From an uncultured Pelagibacteraceae bacterium (GTDB taxonomy: Bacteria > Pseudomonadota > Alphaproteobacteria > Pelagibacterales > Pelagibacteraceae), in the NCBI GenBank assembly GCA_902524235.1, contig CABZCF010000005.1:1-64000 (forward strand): a stretch of 64,000 nucleotides of DNA, written 5' to 3'. The notes below the pieces were generated by a model. That model did no database searches. It was not told where the DNA came from and was given only the letters and a program-made list of their open reading frames with translations. Positions 12,021 through 23,547 of the stretch are shown in pieces (within the stretch, counting starts at the first letter, position 1; each line of letters starts with the position of its first letter). Both the position numbers and the translations under genes were made by a program.

Positions 12021-12941
12021 ATGAAAGAAATAAGTAATCAAAAAGGATTAAACTCAATTTGGACCGATAGTCTTACTAGTAACATATATCCTGATGGAAA
12101 TGCTTTAGTTGATCATTTAAGAACTGTACATAAAAAACATGCTGGCTTTACAGAAGCATGTGCAAGTTCTTGTCGTGATGAAACTGGACGTAATAGTTAT
12201 GAATGGCTAGCAGAACTTGTACCCGATAATGAGGATTTACGTGTACTAGATCTTGCCTGTGGATCGGGGCCACTTTTAAAAATCTTATTTGATCGCAACA
12301 AAAAATTAAATTTGAAAGGTGTAGATATGTGTCCTGAGGAATTAGCATTGGCTAAGGTTCGTCTTGTAAATAGTGGAGCAAATCTTTTTCAGTCAAAAGC
12401 ACAAAATTTGAATGTAATTAATGATAACTCTATTGACATGGTTTTTTGCCATTGGGCTTTGACATTAATGGATCCTATAGCTCCTGTATTAAAAGAAGTG
12501 AGACGCGTTTTAACCTCCAAAGGTAGTTTTGTAGCATTAGTTGATGGACCAATGAACATAGCACCTGGCTATACTGAGGTACATGATTTAATTTATAGTT
12601 ATGTTCAAGAAGAAATACCTAGCTATGGAAAGATTGATTTAGGTGATCCAAGGGTACGAGGATCTGAGAGCCTTAGCAAACTTGTACGTAAAGTTTTTCC
12701 AAAATCAAAAGTAGTTTTTGAAACAAATGTTGTATCTATGGAAGGGCCAGCTACTCAAGTAGCAGAAATTGCAGCAGGGTTTTTCTACGCTGCTTTTGTC
12801 CTGAAACCAGAGAAAAGAAAATTGATGATTAGAAGTTTATCTAACTTGCTCGCAATATTCAAAAAAAAAACTGAGGCTAAAAGACAAGGACGATTTTCAA
12901 TGCCAATTAGTCGTCTTTTAGTTGTACCTGATATAAAATGA
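12021..12941 (+). CDS. Class I SAM-dependent methyltransferase
   Basis: LRVLDLACGSGPLLKILF motif I, NSIDMVFCHWALTLMDP motif II region; the ORF track starts at a TTG (11997) inside the upstream gene, but ATG 12021 is more plausible. Confidence 0.8.
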   Translation: MKEISNQKGLNSIWTDSLTSNIYPDGNALVDHLRTVHKKHAGFTEACASSCRDETGRNSYEWLAELVPDNEDLRVLDLACGSGPLLKILFDRNKKLNLKGVDMCPEELALAKVRLVNSGANLFQSKAQNLNVINDNSIDMVFCHWALTLMDPIAPVLKEVRRVLTSKGSFVALVDGPMNIAPGYTEVHDLIYSYVQEEIPSYGKIDLGDPRVRGSESLSKLVRKVFPKSKVVFETNVVSMEGPATQVAEIAAGFFYAAFVLKPEKRKLMIRSLSNLLAIFKKKTEAKRQGRFSMPISRLLVVPDIK

Positions 12942-13858
12942 AATCATTTTTACAAGAAGTAAGTGTGGGCTTAAGTAAGAAAAATAAGAAGCTTAGTTCA
13001 AAATGGTTTTACGACTTTCATGGATCAATACTTTTTGAAAAAATTACTAAGCTGAGAGAATATTACCCAACACGAACTGAAAGAAAAATTTTAAAAAATA
13101 ATAAAATTGAAATTGCTGAAAAGATAGGTAAAAATGCGGTTTTAATTGAGCCAGGTGCTGGAGACATAAAAAAAGTTAGTATTTTTATGAGCACCTTAGA
13201 TGAGCCGAAAAAATATATACCCCTAGATATTTCTAAAGATTATATAACTAAAGTATCTAAAGGCTTTAAAAAGAAATTTCCTAAAGTAACTATTATTCCT
13301 AAAGGATATGATTTTTCGAGAGATAATAAACTACCTTTTAAAATTAATTCATCAGAAAATGTAACTATCTTTTTCCCTGGATCAACTATTGGTAATTTTG
13401 AAAAAAAAGATGCTATTAAATTCTTAAGAATGCTTAAATCAAAATTCAAAGCAAAAAAAATTATTGTTGGTGCTGACTTAGTCAAAGATATTCCAACTCT
13501 AATATCTGCCTACGATGACAAAAAAGGTATAACTGCAAAATTCAACAAAAATATTTTACAAAGAATTAATACTGAATTAGGTGGAAATATAAACTTAAAT
13601 TCTTATAAGCATTTAGTAATTTACAATAAGTCAAAAAAAAGAATTGAGATGCGATTAAAGTCAACCAAAAATAATAATATTAAAATAAATGGTTCAAAAT
13701 ATTTAATTAAAAAAAATGAGGAGATTCACACTGAGAATTCTCATAAATATTCTATTAAATCATTCAAAAAATTAGCTAATGAGGCAGGATGGAATATTGG
13801 GAAAACCTGGGTTGATGAAAAAAAACTCTTTAGCGTTCATTTTCTAGATCTGGCTTAA
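12938..13858 (+). CDS. egtD: L-histidine N(alpha)-methyltransferase (EgtD family)
   Basis: WFYDFHGSILFEKITKLREYYPTRTERKIL, FFPGSTIGNF, AYDDKKGITAKFNKNILQRIN, HTENSHKYS; ATGA overlap with the preceding gene. Confidence 0.88.
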   Translation: MKSFLQEVSVGLSKKNKKLSSKWFYDFHGSILFEKITKLREYYPTRTERKILKNNKIEIAEKIGKNAVLIEPGAGDIKKVSIFMSTLDEPKKYIPLDISKDYITKVSKGFKKKFPKVTIIPKGYDFSRDNKLPFKINSSENVTIFFPGSTIGNFEKKDAIKFLRMLKSKFKAKKIIVGADLVKDIPTLISAYDDKKGITAKFNKNILQRINTELGGNINLNSYKHLVIYNKSKKRIEMRLKSTKNNNIKINGSKYLIKKNEEIHTENSHKYSIKSFKKLANEAGWNIGKTWVDEKKLFSVHFLDLA

Positions 13859-13952
13859 TAGTGCAATTTATCCTCTTACTTTTTTAAAAAAATTATTTAA
13901 GGTCTTGATAGTTCATGTAAATTTTGAAAAATCAAAAATACTAAATTTCCAG

Positions 13953-14011
13953 ACAACTTCATAAAAATTACGTTAATGAAGGAAAAATAAAAAATAAAAT
14001 TCCTAAGTTGT
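13953..14011 (+). other. Candidate structured RNA or terminator downstream of egtD
   Basis: ACAACTT(13953-13959)/AAGTTGT(14005-14011), AGGAA(13980-13984)/TTCCT(14000-14004), CTTCAT(13957-13962)/ATGAAG(13976-13981). Confidence 0.35.
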
Positions 14012-14191
14012 TAATAAAATTGAAAAACTATAAAAATTTGTTAAAAATCTTTGGAAAATATTTGTCATTCTTGGTACATTCTCGGCACGGAAAGAATGAA
14101 GATTAATTTAATCAAAAAAGATTTGCAGTTCGAAGTTTCTAGTGTGTGTTTGGAAACATCAAAACATTCGTAATATACAAATTAAATAATT

Positions 14192-16147
14192 ATGAAGTAT
14201 CCTGTACTTTTACCAAACATATTCGATCATCCATTTACATATGAAAGTGATATAAAACTTAGCATTGGCCAGTATGTTGAGGTTCCTTTTGGTAAAAATA
14301 CTCTAAATGGAGTCATTTGGGATAAATTTGAGGAAAAAAACAACAAAAAATTTAAAGTAAAAAAAATTATAAAAAGACTTGATATTCCAAAATTAAGTTT
14401 AAATACAATAAATTTTTTAAACTGGTTTTCAAAATATAATCTTATTCCTAAAGGTATGTCGCTTAAACTACATCTTTTAAGCAAAAAAGGTGTTGAAAAT
14501 AATTTAAAGTTTGACTACGAAAAGTACAATTTTAAAACTAAGGTTCACGATATTGAATTATCCGATGAACAAAAAAAAGCTTTAATTAATATAAGTAAAA
14601 TAAAAGACAAATTTAGAGCTCATGTTTTACAAGGCACAACTGGATCTGGAAAAACATACGTATATTTTCAATCAATTAAAAATAAAATTAGAAAAGGTTA
14701 TCAATGTTTAATATTATTGCCTGAAATTGGATTAACATTCGATTTCGAAAAAAAATTTGAGAATTTTTTTGGTTTCCGACCTGCAATTTGGCACTCTCAA
14801 ATTACAAAAAAAAACAAGAAAGTTATATGGAATGGACTAGTTTTAGGAAAAATCAAGGTGGTAATAGGTGCAAGGTCCTCTTTATTTTTACCATTTAAAA
14901 ATTTAGGTGAAATAATTGTAGATGAGGAACACGATCAGTCATACAAACAAGACGAAGGCGTAACTTATAATGCCAGAGATATGGCTGTAGCCCGTGCACA
15001 ATTTGAAAACATTCCTATAAATCTTGTTAGTGCAGTTCCTTCAATTGAAACTTATGAAAATATTCGAAAAAAAAAATATTCTTTTTCAAGATTAATAAAT
15101 AGATATAAAAACTACAATTTACCTAAATACGAGATAATTAATTTAAATCAAAATAGATTAGAAAGTAAATCTTGGATAAGTCCGCTTACAAAAAATAAGG
15201 TAAATGATCATCTACTTAATGGTGATCAGGTACTTTTTTTTTTAAATAGAAGAGGTTATTCTCCTTATGTAATTTGTAAAAATTGTCATAAGGTTTTCTC
15301 ATGTCCTAATTGTTCTATAAATTTAGTTTATCATTTAAATACAAATAAACTTATATGCCACTATTGTGGTTACAAAACTGAATTACATAGAAAATGCAGT
15401 AAGAATGTTAACTGTGATGTTATTTTTAGCGGTCCTGGTGTAGAAAGAATAAGTGAAGAGGTAAAAAAAAAATTTCCTAAATTTAATTCGGTAATATTTT
15501 CAAGTGATACGATGAGTAAAAAATCTTCTAAAGAAACTCTAAAGAAGATAATAAATAATGATATAAATATACTTGTTGGAACTCAATTAATTTCTAAAGG
15601 TTTTCATTTTCCAAATTTGAACTGTATAATAGTTTTAGATATTGATTTATCATCCATGGGACATGATTTAAGGTCATCGGAAAAAAATTTACAATTGTAT
15701 CATCAATTATCTGGAAGAGCTGGAAGAGCTGGAAAACCTGCGACAGTGTACTTTCAAACATATGATCTCAAATCAAAAACAATAAATCAGATTGTTAATC
15801 AGGATCCATTCAATTTTTTAGAAAATGAACTTGAAATAAGAAAAAAATATAATTTGCCACCATATGAGCGGTTTATTGCAATTATAGTAACTGCTTCAAA
15901 TGAAAAAAAATTATTTGATTTTTCAAATGAACTTAAAAATTATCTTTCTAAAAAAATAAGTGGCAAAATACTTGGTCCTGTTCAAGCTCCTATTTACAAA
16001 ATTAAAAAAAAATACAGAAATAGGCTTCTAATAAGAGCAAGCAAATCTATGGCAATTCAAAATAATTTGTCGAAAGCTTTAAAAAATTTCAAAATTCAAC
16101 CTGAAATAAAACTGACGGTTGATGTTGATCCTATTAGCTTCAATTAA
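14192..16147 (+). CDS. priA: Primosomal protein N' (replication restart helicase)
   Basis: GTTGSGKTYVY Walker A, DEEHDQSYKQ, Cys-rich zinc region, LSGRAGRAGKPA. Confidence 0.95.
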   Translation: MKYPVLLPNIFDHPFTYESDIKLSIGQYVEVPFGKNTLNGVIWDKFEEKNNKKFKVKKIIKRLDIPKLSLNTINFLNWFSKYNLIPKGMSLKLHLLSKKGVENNLKFDYEKYNFKTKVHDIELSDEQKKALINISKIKDKFRAHVLQGTTGSGKTYVYFQSIKNKIRKGYQCLILLPEIGLTFDFEKKFENFFGFRPAIWHSQITKKNKKVIWNGLVLGKIKVVIGARSSLFLPFKNLGEIIVDEEHDQSYKQDEGVTYNARDMAVARAQFENIPINLVSAVPSIETYENIRKKKYSFSRLINRYKNYNLPKYEIINLNQNRLESKSWISPLTKNKVNDHLLNGDQVLFFLNRRGYSPYVICKNCHKVFSCPNCSINLVYHLNTNKLICHYCGYKTELHRKCSKNVNCDVIFSGPGVERISEEVKKKFPKFNSVIFSSDTMSKKSSKETLKKIINNDINILVGTQLISKGFHFPNLNCIIVLDIDLSSMGHDLRSSEKNLQLYHQLSGRAGRAGKPATVYFQTYDLKSKTINQIVNQDPFNFLENELEIRKKYNLPPYERFIAIIVTASNEKKLFDFSNELKNYLSKKISGKILGPVQAPIYKIKKKYRNRLLIRASKSMAIQNNLSKALKNFKIQPEIKLTVDVDPISFN

Positions 16148-16182
16148 TTAATAAAATATACATGTTTTGGTAAATCTGTCGC

Positions 16183-16211
16183 TTGAAGGGAAATACTAGT
16201 TATGCTAATTA
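16183..16211 (+). promoter_or_regulatory. Candidate sigma70-type promoter for the atp operon (TTGAAG-17-TAATTA)
   Basis: Spacing and partial consensus only, in the 97-bp spacer upstream of atpH. Confidence 0.3.
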
Positions 16212-16244
16212 ATTGCCAGTTTTAGAGTAAATAAGGAACATTAA

Positions 16245-16799
16245 TTGACTTCAAATAATCTCACACTTACTGCAAATAATAGCTATTCTCAGGCATTATA
16301 CGAATTAGCCGAGGAAACTAAAGATTTGTCAAAAGTTGAGGATGAAGTTAATTCAATACTAAAACTAATTGGTGAAAACGCAGATTTTAGAAATTTAATA
16401 AAAGATCCAACAATAAAAAAGGATGAATTGATGCAAGTAGTAATCGCTTTCTCAAAAACATTTAACCTCAGTGATATATTCAATAAATTTTTATGCTTTT
16501 TAGTAAATAAAGCTAGACTATTTTATTTGGAGAAAATTTTAAAAGATTTTTTAATTATAAGCTCAAATAAAAAAGGTGAAATAATTGCAAAACTTAAAGC
16601 TGCGAAACAACTAAATGATGAAGAAATAAATAATATAAAAAAAGATTTAACAGAAAACTTTGGATCAAACCTAAAATTAAATTTTGAACATGACCCTAGT
16701 TTGTTAGGGGGTTTGATAATACAGATTGGAAGTGTGATGATTGATACTTCGATTAAAAGTAAATTACAACAATTAGAAACAAAAATGATAGAGGCATAA
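16245..16799 (+). CDS. atpH: ATP synthase F1 delta subunit (TTG start)
   Basis: OSCP/delta-like sequence at first position of atpHAGDC. Confidence 0.93.
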   Translation: MTSNNLTLTANNSYSQALYELAEETKDLSKVEDEVNSILKLIGENADFRNLIKDPTIKKDELMQVVIAFSKTFNLSDIFNKFLCFLVNKARLFYLEKILKDFLIISSNKKGEIIAKLKAAKQLNDEEINNIKKDLTENFGSNLKLNFEHDPSLLGGLIIQIGSVMIDTSIKSKLQQLETKMIEA

Positions 16800-18332
16800 A
16801 TGGAAATAAATCCTTCAGAAGTAACAAAGATTTTAAAAGAGCAAATAAAAAAATTTGGTGACAAAGCAGAAGTTTCTGAGGTTGGTCAAGTTTTGTCAGT
16901 AGGAGATGGTATTGCAAGAATTTATGGCTTAGACAATGTTCAGGCTGGAGAGATGGTAGAATTTTCTGATGGCTCCAAAGGTATGGCTCTTAATTTAGAG
17001 AGTGACAACGTCGGGGTAGTAATTTTTGGTGATGACAGGGCCATCAAAGAGGGTGATACTGTAAAAAGAACTGGTGCTATTGTTGACGTGCCAGTTGGTA
17101 AAGAATTATTAGGAAGAGTAGTCGATGCATTAGGGAATCCTATTGATGGCAAAGGATCATTAGATAAATCATTAAAAAGAAATAGAGTTGAGGTCAAAGC
17201 TCCTGGTATTATTCCAAGAAAATCTGTGAGCGAACCAATGCAAACAGGATTAAAAGCTATTGATAGCTTAATACCTGTGGGAAGAGGTCAAAGAGAACTT
17301 ATTATTGGTGACAGACAAACGGGAAAAACTGCAGTTGCAATCGATACTATTATAAATCAAAAGAAAATTAACGAGTCAGACGATGAAAGTAAGAAACTTT
17401 ATTGTATATATGTTGCAGTAGGTCAAAAGAGATCAACTGTTGCCCAGATTGTAAAAACCTTAGAAGATGCTGGAGCTATGGAATATACAACGATTGTATC
17501 TGCCACAGCGTCAGACTCCGCGCCACTACAATTTTTGGCTCCATATACTGGATGCACAATGGGTGAATACTTTAGAGACAATGGGATGCATGCTTTAATA
17601 ATTTATGACGACTTGTCAAAACAAGCAGTTGCATACAGACAGATGTCATTATTGCTGAGAAGACCTCCGGGAAGAGAAGCTTATCCAGGTGACGTATTTT
17701 ACCTTCATAGCAGATTATTAGAAAGAGCAGCAAAATTAAACGATGAAAGTGGAGGGGGTTCATTAACTGCATTGCCGATAATTGAAACACAAGCTGGAGA
17801 TGTCTCTGCATATATACCAACAAATGTTATTTCTATCACAGACGGACAAATTTTTTTAGGAACAGAGATATTTAACCAAGGAATTAGACCAGCAATTAAC
17901 GTAGGATTATCAGTTTCTAGAGTTGGTTCAGCCGCTCAAACAAAAGCAATGAAAAAAGTCGCTGGTTCTATAAAATTAGAACTTGCACAATATAGAGAGA
18001 TGGCTGCATTTGCTCAGTTTGGTTCTGATTTAGATGCTTCAACACAACAATTACTAAATAGAGGTTCAAAACTAACTGAACTTTTAAAGCAAAAACAATA
18101 TTCTCCTATGACAGTAGAGGAACAGGTAATTTCAATATTCTGTGGTGTAAGGGGTTTTTTAGATGATATAGAATTAAAAAATATTTCAGAGTTTGAACAA
18201 AAAGTAATTGAAAAATGTAAGAATGAAAATTCTGACATAATCGAGTCAATCAGAAATACCGGAAAACTTGATGATGAAAATGAAAAAAAACTTTCTGAGG
18301 TTATTTCAAACTTAAAAAGCAATATGAAGTAA
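16800..18332 (+). CDS. atpA: ATP synthase F1 alpha subunit
   Basis: [15 protein letters not shown] Walker [31 protein letters not shown]. Confidence 0.98.
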   Translation: MEINPSEVTKILKEQIKKFGDKAEVSEVGQVLSVGDGIARIYGLDNVQAGEMVEFSDGSKGMALNLESDNVGVVIFGDDRAIKEGDTVKRTGAIVDVPVGKELLGRVVDALGNPIDGKGSLDKSLKRNRVEVKAPGIIPRKSVSEPMQTGLKAIDSLIPVGRGQRELIIGDRQTGKTAVAIDTIINQKKINESDDESKKLYCIYVAVGQKRSTVAQIVKTLEDAGAMEYTTIVSATASDSAPLQFLAPYTGCTMGEYFRDNGMHALIIYDDLSKQAVAYRQMSLLLRRPPGREAYPGDVFYLHSRLLERAAKLNDESGGGSLTALPIIETQAGDVSAYIPTNVISITDGQIFLGTEIFNQGIRPAINVGLSVSRVGSAAQTKAMKKVAGSIKLELAQYREMAAFAQFGSDLDASTQQLLNRGSKLTELLKQKQYSPMTVEEQVISIFCGVRGFLDDIELKNISEFEQKVIEKCKNENSDIIESIRNTGKLDDENEKKLSEVISNLKSNMK

Positions 18333-18335
18333 TTT

Positions 18336-20640
<2,305 letters not shown>

Positions 20641-20641
<1 letters not shown>

Positions 20642-21039
20642 TGAGCGAAGAGTTTAAAATAGAAATTGTAAATCCAGAAAGATCTTTCTTTTCAAGCGAG
20701 AATGTTACAGAAGTTGTAGTACCAGCATTTGAAGGAGAGATGGGAATTTTAAAGGACCATATATCCATAATTTCCTTTCTTAAGCCAGGTATAATTAAAA
20801 TTTTTTCAAAAAACGTTGAAGAAAAGTTTTATGTCGATGATGGTATCGTTGAGTTTAAAGATAATAATTTATCTGTGCTTACAAGTTCAATTTTTAATTT
20901 AAAAGACTTTGATAAATCAGTCATTGATAAAAATTTAAGTGACGCTGAAAAATCCCTAGAAAACCCAGATCTTGATGACCAAAAAAAATTTCTTATTGAA
21001 CAAAAAATTGAAAGTTTAAGATCTATCTCTACTTCTTAA
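20641..21039 (+). CDS. atpC: ATP synthase F1 epsilon subunit
   Basis: Operon position; FKIEIVNPERSFFSSENVTEVVVPAFEGEMGILKDH. Confidence 0.94.
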
Positions 21040-21517
21040 ATATTATATTGTTAACTTCTTGTTGGATTTTTTTGTAAACATTTAATTTAAATGGAACAAC
21101 AACATTAGTTAAATTTTCATTAGACTCCCATTTCCATTCAAAAAATTCTGGTTTTTTGGTCTTTATGTTAATTTCACTATCTTCTCCATTAAAACGCATA
21201 ATGTACCATTTCTGTTTCTGTCCTCTAAATTTGCCTTTCCAAATAATACCTAGTAAATAATCTGGCAATTCATAAGTAAGTATATCCTCTACTTCTTTTA
21301 GTAAACTTACACTTTTTATACTTGTTTCCTCTTCTAATTCTCTTAAAGCAGCATCGTATAAATTTTCACCTTCATCAACGCCACCTTGAGGCATTTGCCA
21401 AAAATTTTTTGGATTATCAATTCTTTTCGCTACAAAAATTTGATTCTGCTTATTTAAAATTACAATTCCAACTCCGTTTCTCAAAGGAAGATTTTTATAC
21501 TTTTCTAACATTTTCAA
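21029..21517 (-). CDS. rppH: RNA pyrophosphohydrolase (Nudix)
   Basis: Nudix box GGVDEGENLYDAALRELEEETSI, RNGVGIVILN. Confidence 0.92.
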   Translation of the reverse strand: MKMLEKYKNLPLRNGVGIVILNKQNQIFVAKRIDNPKNFWQMPQGGVDEGENLYDAALRELEEETSIKSVSLLKEVEDILTYELPDYLLGIIWKGKFRGQKQKWYIMRFNGEDSEINIKTKKPEFFEWKWESNENLTNVVVPFKLNVYKKIQQEVNNIIFKK

Positions 21518-22656
21518 CCATTCAGAAGTTTCAATGCGAAATCTAGTTGGTTGTCAGTCTCGGTATTAATTCTAAATGAATCACTTTCTTCAGCGACTTC
21601 AAAATCAGGAACAACTCCAACATCAGATATTGAGTCCCCAGAGGGTAAATAATATTTTGAAACTGTGAGTCTAATTGCACCTTTATTGTCCAATGGTATT
21701 ATTGATTGAACAGACCCTTTTCCATAAGTGGCCTCACCAATTAAAATTGCTCTCTTATGATCTTTCAAAGCGCCTGCAACTATTTCAGAGGCAGAAGCTG
21801 ACCCATAATTTATTAGAACTAAAATAGTATCTCCATCAATTATATCTCCTTTTTTTGCAAACCATTTTCTATTTTCTGAATTTTTTCTGCTTTTTGTTGA
21901 AACTATTTCACCATTTTCAAGAAAGAAATCTGAAATTTTAATTGCTTGTGATAGCAATCCTCCAGGATTATTTCTTAGATCTAAAATATATTTTTCTATA
22001 TTTTTGTTTTTCTTAAATTCACCCAATTTCTTTTTAATTTGGTCAGAACTATTTTCATTAAATGAAGTTAACCTGATATAACCAACATTTTTATCTTTAA
22101 TTTCTGTTTTAACAGATGCAACTTCAATAATTTCTCTAGTAATAGTAAAAGTTAGTGCTTTTCTTTCTCCTCTTCGTCTTACTGTTATTTCAATATCTGA
22201 GCCAACTGGACCTCTCATTAACTCTACAGCTTCAGATAAAGATTTCCCTTGTACTTGTATTTCATTAATTTTGACTATGTAATCGCCAGCCTTAACACCA
22301 ACTCTGTAAGCTGGTGAGTTATCTATTGGTGATATAACTTTTACAACTCCTGCCTCCATTCCTACTTCAATTCCAAGACCTCCAAATTCTCCACTGGTTT
22401 CAGTAGCCATATTTTCAAACATTTCTGGTGACATATACGCTGAGTAAGGATCGAGAGATTGTAATACACCATTTATAGCTGCATCCATCATCTCGCTTTG
22501 ATTAACATCATCAACGTACTGCTTATTTATTTTGTTTAATACCTCACTAAATAGATCTATTTTTTTATAAATATCTTCCTCAGATTTTGAGGACAGAGTT
22601 AAAAAATTAAAAACTATAAGAAATAAAATAAATAAGTTTTTTAGATTAAATTTCAT
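21514..22656 (-). CDS. ctpA: Carboxy-terminal processing protease (S41, PDZ)
   Basis: PDZ domain, YGSASASEIVAGALKDH catalytic Ser, GKGSVQ Lys; start placed at MKFNLKN, ORF track extends 12 codons further. Confidence 0.93.
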   Translation of the reverse strand: MKFNLKNLFILFLIVFNFLTLSSKSEEDIYKKIDLFSEVLNKINKQYVDDVNQSEMMDAAINGVLQSLDPYSAYMSPEMFENMATETSGEFGGLGIEVGMEAGVVKVISPIDNSPAYRVGVKAGDYIVKINEIQVQGKSLSEAVELMRGPVGSDIEITVRRRGERKALTFTITREIIEVASVKTEIKDKNVGYIRLTSFNENSSDQIKKKLGEFKKNKNIEKYILDLRNNPGGLLSQAIKISDFFLENGEIVSTKSRKNSENRKWFAKKGDIIDGDTILVLINYGSASASEIVAGALKDHKRAILIGEATYGKGSVQSIIPLDNKGAIRLTVSKYYLPSGDSISDVGVVPDFEVAEESDSFRINTETDNQLDFALKLLNG

Positions 22657-22991
22657 ATAATTACTTTTTCTTTCGGAATTAATTCCGACCACATTTTTTC
22701 TAATTCATAAAACTTCCTTTTTTCTGGATTAAATAAATGAACTATAAGATCTATACCGTCTACCAATTTCCAATCATTACTATCTTTGCCCTCAATTTTT
22801 GAGTCTACGATACCCTGACGTTTGAATTCACTCAAAACTTGTTCTGATAAAGATTGTAAATGTCTAGATGATGTTCCGCTAGCTATTATCATATAGTCCG
22901 CAACAGAAGATTTTCCTTCCAAATCAATTGCTACGATATCTGATGCTTTATTGCTATCTAGAGTTTTTATGATTTTGTCTTTTAAATTCAA
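22653..22991 (-). CDS. rsfS: Ribosome silencing factor
   Basis: DIVAIDLEGKSSVADYMIIASGTSSRHLQSL, DWKLVDGIDLIVHLF. Confidence 0.93.
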   Translation of the reverse strand: MNLKDKIIKTLDSNKASDIVAIDLEGKSSVADYMIIASGTSSRHLQSLSEQVLSEFKRQGIVDSKIEGKDSNDWKLVDGIDLIVHLFNPEKRKFYELEKMWSELIPKEKVII

Positions 22992-23018
22992 ATTATTACC
23001 AAATTATAATTTACTGTA

Positions 23019-23546
23019 TCAAAATTTTCTTAATTTTGAAGATGAAATATTGACTTTTTTAAATGTAATAAAATCAAAAGTTTTGTCACCCATTTTTTGG
23101 TAAGCGACAGATTTAAGTGATTTCAACTTGTAGCCACCTCTGTCAAAAACCAATATTTTACATTTGTTACAAATGTCTCTCCATTTATACCACTTATGAA
23201 AATTAATTAAATTATCGGCCCCAATTATAAAAAATAGTTGTGTATTGTGATATTTTTTTTCTATAAATCTGATCAAATTAATTGTTCTATTGGATCGAAA
23301 TTTTTTCTCGTAATATTCTATTTTTATAAATTTATTTTTCAATGCTAACTTCTTAGATAAAAAAATTCTTTTTTTTAAACTATTTTCACATTTATTCTTA
23401 AATGGATTCTTATTTGTTACAGCCCATATAACAGTATTTAATTTAAATCTTTTTTTTGCTTCTAAAGAAATTTTTAAGTGCCCTACATGCGGTGGATCAA
23501 AAGAGCCACCCAGAATTCCTAATTTTTTTTTTCCTAATTTTCTCAA
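23019..23546 (-). CDS. nadD: Nicotinate-nucleotide adenylyltransferase
   Basis: GILGGSFDPPHVGHLKIS, ISSSKLR. Confidence 0.92.
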   Translation of the reverse strand: MRKLGKKKLGILGGSFDPPHVGHLKISLEAKKRFKLNTVIWAVTNKNPFKNKCENSLKKRIFLSKKLALKNKFIKIEYYEKKFRSNRTINLIRFIEKKYHNTQLFFIIGADNLINFHKWYKWRDICNKCKILVFDRGGYKLKSLKSVAYQKMGDKTFDFITFKKVNISSSKLRKF

Positions 23547-23547
23547 A

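Noticed and set aside
14125-14145. GCAGTTCGAAG resembling a tRNA T-loop (GTTCGAA)
   Set aside because: No acceptor, D-arm or anticodon arm could be assembled around it; treated as chance.
15708-15740. Tandem GGAAGAGCTGGAAGAGCTGG repeat
   Set aside because: Encodes the conserved GRAGRAGK helicase motif of PriA; not a noncoding repeat.
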